Positions 16,893-25,345 of a DNA stretch of 64,000 nt are shown one piece after another. Both the position numbers and the translations under genes were made by a program. The first letter of the stretch is position 1. Every line of letters begins with the position of its first letter. Under the pieces are notes generated by a model, which saw only the letters and a list, made by a program, of their open reading frames with translations, had not been told where the DNA came from and did not search any database. The stretch is from Alcaligenaceae bacterium SAGV5 (GTDB taxonomy: Bacteria > Pseudomonadota > Gammaproteobacteria > Burkholderiales > Burkholderiaceae_B): contig SPDP01000007.1 in NCBI GenBank assembly GCA_009360345.1, positions 55,796 through 119,795 of the forward strand. Direction: 5' to 3'.

Positions 16893-19800
16893 ATGAGTGC
16901 AGCTACCCGTTCCCCCCGCAAGGTCCGCGGGCCCGCGGCCCAGTCGCCGGAGGCGCGCTGGAACCCCCGCCCGCTGGCGCTGGCCCTCGCGCTGGTCGGC
17001 ACCAGCGCGGGCGCCCAGATGCCGACCGGATTCAACCCCGTGCAAGGCAGCGTGCTCGCGCCCGTCACGAGCGGCAACGTCATGTCCATCCAGCAGCAGA
17101 GCGACCGTGCCATCATCGAGTGGGGGACGTTCTCGATCGGCAAGGACAACGCGGTCCGTTTCCTGCAGCCCGGCGCATCCAGCATCGCGCTGAACCGCGT
17201 GCTGGGCGGGGATCTGTCCCGGATCTCGGGCGAGTTGTCGGCCAATGGCCGCATCTTCCTGATCAATCCGGCGGGCGTGCTGTTCGGGCAGGGGTCGAAG
17301 GTGGAGACTGGCGGTCTGGTCGCCTCGACGCTCAACATCACCAACGCGGACTTCATGGCGGGCCGCTTCCGGTTCGAGCGCGACGATGCCAACACCGCTT
17401 CCGTGACGAACCTGGGGACTCTGACGGCTCCGGGGTCGACCATCGCGTTGATGGCGGCGACGGTAGTCAACGGCGGCGACGGGCAGATCGTGGCCGATGG
17501 CGGCACCGTGGGGCTGGTGTCGGCCCGCCAGGTGACGCTGGACTTCCAGGGCGACGGCCTGACCACGTTCCGCTTCGCCCCGGGCGCCGGCGCCAGCATG
17601 GCGGCGGTCACCAATGAAAGCGGCGCGGTGCTCCAGGCCAATGGCGGCCGGGTGGCGGTGCTGGCGGATTCGACCCAGGTGGCGCAGCGGGTGGTCAACC
17701 AGCAGGGTACGATCCGGGCGCAATCGCTGACCGCGCGCAATGGCGAGATCATCCTGGGCGCAACCGGCCAGGCCGACGTGGAGGTGGGCGGCACGCTGGA
17801 TGTGTCGGGCGCGGCGGGCGCGTCGGGAGGCACCATCCACGTCGACGGGGGCAGTATTCGTACCCAGTCGGGCCGTATGGATGCTTCGGGCGACGGCGGC
17901 GGCGGACGCATCGAACTGGAGGGCCGGCGCGCGGTCTCGATGGATGCCGGCAGCCGGCTGCATGCGGATGCGCTGGGTTCCGGCAATGGCGGGACCATCG
18001 ACATCGATGCTCCGGGGCTGCATGCGGCGGGGACCATGACGGCGAATGCCGCGGGCAACGGCGCGGGCGGCGCCGTCACGACCTCGGGCAGCGTGGTCGA
18101 GATCGGGGCGGCCCAGGTCTCGGCGGCCGGCGCTGGCGGCGGCGCGAACGGCAAGTGGACGATTGCCTCGCAGGGCGACGTGACCGTGGGCGCGGCGCCG
18201 GCGGCACGGCCCGCCACCGAGGTGTCCGTGGCCGATGACGACAGCCGGGTGTCGGGCGGCGCCGTGGGCGAAGCGCTGGGGAACCGCACCGACGTGACCG
18301 TGGCCGCCACCGGCTTCGCGCTCGACGGCGGCCGGGGGCAGAGCGGCAACGTGGTGTTCGAGGACGGTTCGAGCGTCGTCAAGACGCGGGGCGGGGCGTC
18401 CACGCTGCGCGTGGACGCCATGCGCAACATCGATATGTGGAACGGATCGCGCATCGAATCGCAGGCGGGTGCGCTGAATGTCGAATTCAACGCCGATTCC
18501 TCGGGCAAGGCCGCGATGCGCCGGCCGGAGGGTGCCAGTGATTTCGCCGAGGAGAGCGGCGGCAGCATCGATCTGGAAGGCGCCACCATATCCACCCGGG
18601 GCGGGGACCTGCGCCTGTTCGGGCAAAGCGATGCCGCCGGCGGCAAGGCCACCGGCGGCACGTCCTTCGTGAATGGCCGGGCACAGACCCGCCGCGACGG
18701 CATCTTCGTCGGCTGGAGCGACGTGTCGCTGTGCGCCGACGACGCCTGCGCGGCGGGCGGCTCGCTGGCCGCGGCGGGGACCGGCATCACCACCGTCGAT
18801 GCGACATCCAACCGGGGCGTGGAAGGGGGAGAGGGCGTCACCTTCAGCGGTACCGGCGTGGCGGCGGGCGGCGACATCTCGATCACCGGCCATGGCGGCG
18901 TGGCGGCCGCCGGCGTGCGGATAGACGGGCGGCGCGAAGGCGGCACGCAGCACCCGATGACCGCCGCGGGCGACATCACCATCGTCGGCACGGCGGCGAA
19001 TGCCACGCTGGACAACAAGCTTCCCGCGGGAACCCCGGAAGCCGGCGTGGTGCTCCAGAGCACGGCATTGTCCGCCGGCGGCGACGTCACGATCGACGGC
19101 AAGGGTTCCAACCTGGATGCGCTGACCAAGTCGCCGGGCATCTTCGGGGTGCTGGGCTACGGCACGATCGATGCCGTCGATGGCGTGCGCTTGAGCGATA
19201 CGCGGGTCCTGGCCGGACCGCGCCGCGACATCCTGATCACCGGCGCCGCGGGCGGCGACGGGTTGATCATCGACGGCGGATCGGGAGCGACCTATACCGC
19301 CATCGCCGCGCGCGGCGTGCGCATCGAGAAAAGCGTGGCGGCCCTGGGCGCGGCGGGCGGGACGGCGCCCGACATTGCCACCGATGGCGGGCGCATCCGC
19401 ATCGTCGGCCGCGACAGCGACATCTGGCTGGCGGGCGAGCCGACCAAGGTGGGCCCGACGCTGCAGGTAGATGCCGGCAGCGCGGCAGGCCGGGGCGGCA
19501 GCGTCGAGGTCACCGGACGCAACGTGGGCGTGCTGGGCGCGACCTCGTTGCTGGCGGATGGTGCGACCGGCGGAGGCGGCGTGACGGTGCAGGCCGATGC
19601 GGTCGCGGCCGTGGATGATTTCGCGCACCTCCATGCCAACGCGACCGGCGCCAACGGCGACGGCGGCCGGATCCTGTTGACGGGGCAGGATGGCGTGCGC
19701 GTCCATGGCGCGCTCCAGGCGCGAGGCGCCGGCGCGGGGCACGGCGGGCGGATCGAGACCTCTGGCGGGGGCGTCAACGCGAGCGGCGTCCGTATCAACG

Positions 19801-20879
19801 CCGGAACCGGAACCGGCGCGGCGGGAACCTGGATCGTCGATCCCTATGATGTCAACATCGTCCACGGCACGGGGCCGGGCGCGCCGGTGGACAGTCCGTT
19901 CGAGGCCGTGGCCGACACCACGATCCAGGATTCCAGCATCAACGCCGCCCTGGATGCGGGCACGAGCGTGCGGATAGGGACCGGGGCCGGCAGCGGCACG
20001 GGGGGCGACATCAACATCGACAGCGGCGTGGAGATCCGCCGCACGGCGGGTACGGTGCCCCTGGAGTTCGCGCTGGATGCGTATCGCAGCATACGCGGCG
20101 GGTCGTTCAGCATCGTATCCGAGGCCGGTGCGCTCGATCTGGCGTTCAACAGCAATGCCAGCGGTACCCTGGCGGGCGACCAGTCCATCTTTTTCCAGAA
20201 CGCGACGATGACCACCAACGGTGGATCGGTCAGCCTGTACGGCCAGAGCGACCCGCTGGCGGGCAGCGCCAGTTCCAACCGCGGGCCGGCCATCCAGCTG
20301 CTGGACAGCTTCATCGACACCCGCGTCGGCCAGAGCGATGCCGGAGCGGGCGGTAATGTCGTGCTGCGGGGAGCGGGCGATGGGGTGACCAGCGTGGACA
20401 TCGAAGGCGGACGCATCGATGCGTCCGGCGGCAGTGTCACGGTGCGCGGCGTATCCTCCAGTTACGGGGCGGGCGTGGAGATGAGGGCGGGCCACAGCGG
20501 CGAGGCCACCATCACGACCACGGCCGGCAATATCGCCATCGTCGGCGTGGGCGGCGGCGATTCGTCGCTGGGCGCGGAAGGCGTCAGGATGGAAGGCGCG
20601 CACGTGCAATCCGGCGGCGGCGACGTGGACGTGCGCGGACTGGCGCAGGGAACGGGTACGACCGCTTCCGGCGTGGTCCTGGAGGACGCCTCGCTGGTCG
20701 CGCAGGCGGGCCGGGTACGGGTGGCGGGGCAGTCCGCGGGCAGTGGCGCGGGCATCGATCTGCAAGGCGGATCGTCCAGCCTGTCGGCGCATGCGATCGA
20801 CGGCCAGCAGGGCGTCGTCCTGCGGGCGGACAACGACGGCAGCGCCGACGCGATCGCGCTGGATGCCTCGGTCCGGTCG
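16893..20879 (+). CDS. TpsA filamentous-haemagglutinin-like exoprotein, 3' end missing
   Basis: Secreted beta-helix exoprotein; about 1,329 residues are present before the sequence stops matching its own pattern. Ribosome site AGGAG is just upstream. Residues 1-41 are a long signal peptide; about 43-290 are the TPS secretion domain (MSIQQQSDRAIIEWGTFSIGK, motif NPAGVLFGQGS at 125-135). The rest is glycine-, alanine- and serine-rich repeats, including a duplicated module (ALNVEFN...LFGQSDAAGGKA near residue 525 and ALDLAFN...LYGQSDPLAGSA near 1078) and a WIVDPYDVNI segment common in FHA-like proteins. At about 20,880 the frame runs on only through the antisense of a truncated LysR gene, so the C-terminus is lost by deletion or misassembly. 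Confidence 0.88.
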
Positions 20880-20890
20880 GGGGTCTCCTG
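20870..20890. other. Abrupt junction of two 3'-truncated genes
   Basis: Exoprotein codons from the left (ending ALDASV) meet LysR codons from the right (ending SRWPQETPD on the minus strand). Neither gene has its own end. No adapter, insertion sequence or target duplication is visible. Either a deletion or an assembly join. Confidence 0.7.
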
Positions 20891-21355
20891 CGGCCACCGG
20901 CTCAGGAAGCAGCCCAGGTCGGCGCTGCCGTCGCGGACTTGCGCGAGGACCTCGTCCAGCGTGCCGGCCACCATGGCCAGCTCGTATTCGGGATGTTCAC
21001 GGGCGAAACCCGCCAGCGCGGGCGGCAGCACCGAATTGGCCACCGGCCGCTGGCAAGCCAGGACGATGCGCCGCTCGCCGGAGCGGCGGCCGCCGTCGAG
21101 GTCCTCGGACAGGCGCGCCGCGTCGTCCAGCATCGCGCGGGCATGGGCCAGCACGCGCTCGCCCGCCTCGGTCAGCGTGGGGCGCCGGCCACGCCGGCGC
21201 AGGAACAGCGCCGCCCCCGCCCGGCGCTCCAGGGCCTGGATATGCTGGCTGACCGACGGCTGGGCGATGTCCAATTGCTGGGCGGCGCCGGCGAAGCTGC
21301 CCGTCTCGGCAACGGCCACCAGCACTTCGAGTCCGCGCGGGGACAGGCTGATCAT
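20880..21355 (-). pseudogene. LysR-family regulator, 3' half missing
   Basis: The N-terminal half of a LysR protein: start at 21355 (MISLSPRGLEVL) with GGGAGGA upstream, helix-turn-helix at about residues 20-42 (AGAAQQLDIAQPSVSQHIQALE), hinge helix, and the first strands of the effector domain (RRIVLACQRPVANSVLPPALAGF). About 158 residues remain out of roughly 300. After SRWPQETPD the frame enters antisense exoprotein sequence, so the product as assembled could not bind a co-inducer. It is divergent from the Bug gene at 21488, its likely target. Probably intact in the living genome if the junction is an assembly error. Confidence 0.85.
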
Positions 21356-21376
21356 GCATCCTCCCATAGGTCATTG

Positions 21377-21393
21377 CCTATATCTCATATAGG
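21377..21393. promoter_or_regulatory. Inverted repeat CCTATAT-N3-ATATAGG, probable LysR operator
   Basis: Seven-base perfect arms around CTC, 22 bases from the truncated LysR start and 95 bases before the Bug start. Its symmetry and position fit a LysR binding site; it is the strongest palindrome of this type in the window. Confidence 0.6.
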
Positions 21394-21487
21394 GTGCCGG
21401 CCCGTTGCCCCGGGCCGCCTCCGCCGATGATACTGCCTGGCTTCCAAGGCGCCACGCACGCGCGCCGCACGATGACAGGAGACACCC

Positions 21488-22468
21488 ATGAAACGTTTGC
21501 TGGCCCCCGCCGCGTTGGCCCTGGCGGCACTGCTGGCCTGCGGGACGCCCCACGCCCAGTCGCGCCCGGAATTTCCGTCCAAGGGCGTGCACATCGTCAA
21601 CCCCTTCCCGCCCGGATCGCCGGTGGAATACATTGGCCGGCTCGTCGCGCAGAACCTGGAACAGGCCTGGGGCAAGTATGTCGTCGTCGAGAGCCGCTCC
21701 GGCGCCGGCGGCACCGTGGGCGCCAACTACGTGGCGAAGGCGGCGCCCGACGGCCATACGCTGCTGGTCACCACGGCATCGCCCATCTCCTTCGCCGCCG
21801 CGCTGTACGAAAAGCTGCCCTACGACCCGGTCAAGGACCTCGCGCCCGTCTGGGGCATCGTCACCCCCGGCCAGGTCGTGGTGGTCAACAGCCAGCTTCC
21901 CATCCGCACGCTGGCCGAACTCGTGGCCTACGCCAAGGCCAATCCCGGCAAGCTGTCGTACGCCTCGTCGGGCATCGGCACGGTGCAGCACTTCGGCGGC
22001 GAGCTGTTCCAGGCCCGCACCGGCACCAAGCTGGTCCACGTCCCCTACCGGGGCGGCGCCCCCGCCGCCACCGACCTGGCTGGCGGCCATGTACAGGTCA
22101 TGTTCGACTCGCTCACCAACCAATTGCGGAATATCGAGTCGGGCAAGGTCAGGCCGCTGGCCATCCTGCGCTCGCGCCGCGACAGCAAGCTGCCCGACGT
22201 CCCCACCGCCGCCGAGGCCGGCGTGTCCGGCGTGGAAGTCGTCAACTGGATCAGCCTGTTCGCGCCGGCCGGCACGCCGGCGGACGTGCTGCGCACGCTG
22301 CGCCAGACGACGAAATCCGTCATGGCAGCGCCCGACAACGTCGCCAAGCTGACCGAGACCTTCGGCGAAGCGCAGGTGCTGGACGGCGAACAGTTGGCGC
22401 AGATGATCCCGACCGAAGCCCGCACCTACATCGAACTGGTCGAACGGGCCGGCATCCCCAAGCAATGA
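21488..22468 (+). CDS. Bug-family periplasmic solute-binding protein
   Basis: TctC-like receptor of 326 residues with ACAGGAGACACCC before the start and a signal peptide ending near GTPHAQ. Family segments: EFPSKGVHIVNPFPPGSPVEYIGRLVA, VVVESRSGAGGTVGANYVAKAAPDGHTLLV, LVHVPYRGGAPAATDLAGGHV and VPTAAEAGVSGVEVVNWISLFAPAGT. It is followed 34 bases later by an enolase-superfamily enzyme, so its ligand is probably the hydroxy-acid substrate of that enzyme. Divergent from a truncated LysR gene. Confidence 0.92.
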   Translation: MKRLLAPAALALAALLACGTPHAQSRPEFPSKGVHIVNPFPPGSPVEYIGRLVAQNLEQAWGKYVVVESRSGAGGTVGANYVAKAAPDGHTLLVTTASPISFAAALYEKLPYDPVKDLAPVWGIVTPGQVVVVNSQLPIRTLAELVAYAKANPGKLSYASSGIGTVQHFGGELFQARTGTKLVHVPYRGGAPAATDLAGGHVQVMFDSLTNQLRNIESGKVRPLAILRSRRDSKLPDVPTAAEAGVSGVEVVNWISLFAPAGTPADVLRTLRQTTKSVMAAPDNVAKLTETFGEAQVLDGEQLAQMIPTEARTYIELVERAGIPKQ

Positions 22469-22502
22469 CCGCGGCCCCGGCCGCCCCACGCAGGAATTCC
22501 GC

Positions 22503-23615
22503 ATGAAAATCGTCCGCGTCGAAACCATCCTGCTGACCATCGCGCTCAATCGCGACTATGGCGGCAGCGTCTACAGCGTGCCCCGCAAGAACGCCATCAT
22601 CACCCGCGTCCATACCGACGAGGGCCTGGTCGGCCATTGCGTGAACGGTGAAGGCAGCTTCGAGGTCCACCGCCAGGCCCGCGACATCGTCGACCAGGAA
22701 CTGGCCCCGCTGCTGATCGGCCAGGACCCCACCGCCATCGAAACCCTGTGGTCCCGCATGTGGGCGGCCACTCATCGCGGCGGCCGCGACAAATGGTCGG
22801 CCGTGCGCGCCGTGGCCTGCGTGGACAGCGCGCTGTGGGACTTGCTGGGCAAGCGCGCGGGCCTGCCCCTCTATCAGCTGTGGGGCGGCGCGCGCCATGC
22901 GCTGCCCATCGTCGCCATCGGCGGCCAGTACCGCGACGGCTACGCGCCGCAGGACTACGGCGCCGAGATGGAGGAATACCGCGCGCTGGGCCTGGCCGGC
23001 TGCAAATTCAAGGTGGGCGGACGCGAGGTCGAGGAAGACCTGGCACGCACCCGGGCCGCGCGGCGGGCGGGCGGCGACGATTTCGTGCTGTTCGCCGATG
23101 CCAACCGCGCCTGGAGCCGCACCCAGGCCCTGGCCTTCTGCCGGCAGGCGGCGGACCTGGACCTGCGCTGGTTCGAAGAACCCTGCCACTGGGACGACGA
23201 CCGGCGCGATCTCGCGCTGCTGCGCGCGCAGACGGGCATGCCCATCGCCGCCGGCCAGTCGGAGATCACCACGCAAGACTGCCGCGACCTGATGCTGGAC
23301 GCCGCCATCGACGTCTGCAACCTGGACGCGAGCTGGGGCGGCGGCCCGACCGCCTGGCTGCGGGTGGCACGCATGGCCGCCTGCTTCGGGGTGCAGATGG
23401 GACACCACGGCGAACCCATGGTGGGCTCGCACCTGCTGGCCGCGGTGGAGAACGGGACCTACGTCGAAACCCACCACCCGGACCGCGACCCGATCTTCCA
23501 CCAGATGGTACTCGGGCGGGGCCGGATAGAAAACGGGCACTACACCCTGCCCCAGGGGCCGGGCTGGGGCGTGGACTTCGATCCGGAATTCATCGAACGG
23601 TACCGGACGGATTAA
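22503..23615 (+). CDS. Enolase-superfamily enzyme (mandelate racemase / muconate lactonising subgroup)
   Basis: Cytosolic enzyme of 370 residues that would abstract the alpha proton of a carboxylate, giving racemisation, dehydration or cycloisomerisation. Visible active-site residues: K168/K170 (KFKVG), Mg ligands D199 (ADANRAW), E225 (FEEP) and E254 (GQSEIT), and H301/H302 (GHHGEPM). The N-terminal capping domain carries RVHTDEGLVGHC and the WSRMWAATHRGGRDK segment. The KxK plus His arrangement suits mandelate-racemase-like acid-sugar dehydratases more than true muconate enzymes. Its 3' end overlaps the convergent norR gene by 26 bases. Substrate unknown. Confidence 0.88.
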   Translation: MKIVRVETILLTIALNRDYGGSVYSVPRKNAIITRVHTDEGLVGHCVNGEGSFEVHRQARDIVDQELAPLLIGQDPTAIETLWSRMWAATHRGGRDKWSAVRAVACVDSALWDLLGKRAGLPLYQLWGGARHALPIVAIGGQYRDGYAPQDYGAEMEEYRALGLAGCKFKVGGREVEEDLARTRAARRAGGDDFVLFADANRAWSRTQALAFCRQAADLDLRWFEEPCHWDDDRRDLALLRAQTGMPIAAGQSEITTQDCRDLMLDAAIDVCNLDASWGGGPTAWLRVARMAACFGVQMGHHGEPMVGSHLLAAVENGTYVETHHPDRDPIFHQMVLGRGRIENGHYTLPQGPGWGVDFDPEFIERYRTD

Positions 23616-25182
23616 GGCCCGGCCGGAGCCCCAGCCTTCCCGCCAGGCGCGCAAGATTGGCCCGGTCCATGCCCAACTCGCGCGCGGCCGCCGACCAGTT
23701 GTCCCCGTGGCGGCGCAGGGCCGCGCCGATCAGGCCGCGCTGATAGCTCTCCACCGCCAGCTTCAGCGGCTGCACGGGAGCGCCGCGGGCGGGGGCCGGG
23801 TCGTCGTACGCGGGAGCGGGCGGGCCGGCGCCCCTCTCCTCCAACCCCAGGTCCGCCACCGTCAGCGTCAGGATGGCCGGCCGCCTGGCCTGCCGGGACA
23901 ATGCTTTCAACGCGCTGCGGCTGATCAGGTGTTCCAGCTCGCGCACGTTGCCCGGCCAGTCGTAGGCCAACAGGGCCGCCTGCGCCTCGGCGGCCAGGCG
24001 CAGATTGCGCAGCCCCAGACGAGAACGGTTTTCGTCCAGGAAGGCGCCACTTAGCAGCAGCACGTCTCGGCCCCGTTCGCGCAAGGGCGGCACCCGCAGG
24101 GGATAGACGCTCAGGCGGTGGTAGAGGTCCGCGCGAAAGCGCCCCTTGCGGACCTCCTCGGCCAGATCCCGGTTGGTCGCCGCGATCAGCCTCACGTCCA
24201 CATGATGCTCGCGATCGGACCCCAGACGCTGCAACTGCCCGCTCTGCAACACGCGCAGCAGCTTGGCCTGCACCGCCAGCGGCAGCTCGCCCACTTCGTC
24301 CAGCAGCAGCGTACCGCCATCGGCCAGCTCGAATTTGCCTCGCCGGTCGCCCACCGCGCCCGAGAACGCCCCCTTGACGTGGCCGAACAGTTCGCTTTCC
24401 ACCAAGGCTTCCGGCAGGGCCGCGCAATTGATGCCGACCAGCGGCCGCATCGCGCGCGGCGAAGCCGCATGCAGCGCCTGGGCCACCAGTTCCTTGCCGA
24501 CTCCGGTCTCTCCCGTGACCAGCACGGTGAGATCGCTCGCGCCCACGGTGCGCACCTCGTCCAGCAACCGCCGGATGACGGCGCTGTGCCCGAGCAGCGG
24601 ACGCGGCGCGGTTTCCGCCGCCGCCGCGCGATAGATTTCCGCGCGCTGGTGCTCGTCGCTGGCGCGCGAGGCAAGCTGTTGCAACCGGTCGGCCACGCTG
24701 ACCGTCGCCGCCGCCAGGCTGGCGAAAGTCTGCAGGGCATCCAGGTCCTGCGCCGAGAAACGCTCGGCCTCCATCGCGTCCAGTGTCAGCAGGCCCCAGG
24801 GACGCTCGCCCACCCGCAGGACGCAGCCCAGGCAATCGTGCACCTCCAGTTGCTCGCCCTCCATCCCTTCGACCAGGCCATCATAGGGATCGGGCAGGCC
24901 GCTCCCCGCCGGGAAGCGCGTGGGGCCGTCGGATTCGAGCAGCAACTGGAAGCGGGGATGCTCGTCCACCCGGAAACGGCGACCCAGCGTATCGCTGCTC
25001 AGGCCATCGACGGCCAGCGGCACCAGCCATTCGCCATCGAGCCGCAGCAAGGCTGTTGCATCGCAAGGAACCAGGGTGCGCACGGCCTCCAGCAGGCGCC
25101 GGTAACGCTCCCCTTCCGCAAGGTCGCGCGCCAGGTCGTTCACCAGTGGAACAAGTGCGAGCAGCAAGGCGTTAGAAGTCAT
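23590..25182 (-). CDS. norR: Nitric-oxide-responsive sigma-54 activator NorR
   Basis: Enhancer-binding regulator of 530 residues. N-terminal GAF domain (about 25-170) senses NO through a non-haem iron; H115-x-C117 (EVHDCLGC) and D135 match the H111, C113 and D131 ligands of E. coli NorR. AAA+ domain (about 195-430): Walker A GETGVGKE, sigma-54 loop GAFSGA at 271-276 (the usual threonine is serine), Walker B GTLLLDEVGELPL. C-terminal Fis-type helix-turn-helix (NWSAAARELGMDRANLARL). Divergent from hmp; one of three GT-N7-AC sites covers its own start codon, pointing to autoregulation. Confidence 0.95.
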   Translation of the reverse strand: MTSNALLLALVPLVNDLARDLAEGERYRRLLEAVRTLVPCDATALLRLDGEWLVPLAVDGLSSDTLGRRFRVDEHPRFQLLLESDGPTRFPAGSGLPDPYDGLVEGMEGEQLEVHDCLGCVLRVGERPWGLLTLDAMEAERFSAQDLDALQTFASLAAATVSVADRLQQLASRASDEHQRAEIYRAAAAETAPRPLLGHSAVIRRLLDEVRTVGASDLTVLVTGETGVGKELVAQALHAASPRAMRPLVGINCAALPEALVESELFGHVKGAFSGAVGDRRGKFELADGGTLLLDEVGELPLAVQAKLLRVLQSGQLQRLGSDREHHVDVRLIAATNRDLAEEVRKGRFRADLYHRLSVYPLRVPPLRERGRDVLLLSGAFLDENRSRLGLRNLRLAAEAQAALLAYDWPGNVRELEHLISRSALKALSRQARRPAILTLTVADLGLEERGAGPPAPAYDDPAPARGAPVQPLKLAVESYQRGLIGAALRRHGDNWSAAARELGMDRANLARLAGRLGLRPGLNPSGTVR

Positions 25183-25235
25183 TTTGACTCACATAAGGTC
25201 ATAAAGACACAAGCAAATGCCAAGTCATTATGACT
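25177..25235. promoter_or_regulatory. Three NorR-type enhancer sites (GT-N7-AC)
   Basis: Three near-identical dyads: AGTCATTTTGACT (25177-25189), GGTCATAAAGACA (25197-25209) and AGTCATTATGACT (25223-25235). Each has GT-N7-AC, the NorR consensus, and centres are 20 and 26 bases apart. Three such sites are also found at E. coli norVW. They lie 40-110 bases upstream of the sigma-54 promoter for hmp. Confidence 0.85.
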
Positions 25236-25275
25236 CATGGCGAGAGCAAATGGCGCAGTGCCGCGAAATTGCGCC

Positions 25276-25290
25276 TGGCACGCATCTTGT
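25276..25290 (+). promoter_or_regulatory. Sigma-54 (-24/-12) promoter of hmp
   Basis: TGGCACGCATCTTGT has GG at 25277-25278 and GT at 25289-25290 with the required ten bases between; only the final C of the -12 TTGC element differs. It is 55 bases before the hmp start and downstream of three NorR sites, so it explains NO-inducible expression. Confidence 0.75.
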
Positions 25291-25345
25291 AAGAGAGAAA
25301 GCGAAGGCCGTCCCGTCCCGGCCGGCCGCTCTTGCAGGAGATACC

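Noticed and set aside
16893..20879. Tandem DNA repeats in tpsA as a CRISPR-like array
   Set aside because: The repetition is degenerate at the protein level only; there are no regularly spaced identical DNA repeats and no cas genes.
13008..20897. Very long minus-strand open frame opposite the CHAT, tpsB and tpsA genes
   Set aside because: Low-complexity R/H/A/G-rich translation without domains or ribosome site; a by-product of high GC content and the codon use of the real plus-strand genes.
16893..21392. A 1,499-residue single protein made of TpsA plus a novel C-terminus
   Set aside because: The last 170 or so codons are the antisense of a recognisable LysR gene, so the fusion is only an accident of an open frame across a junction.
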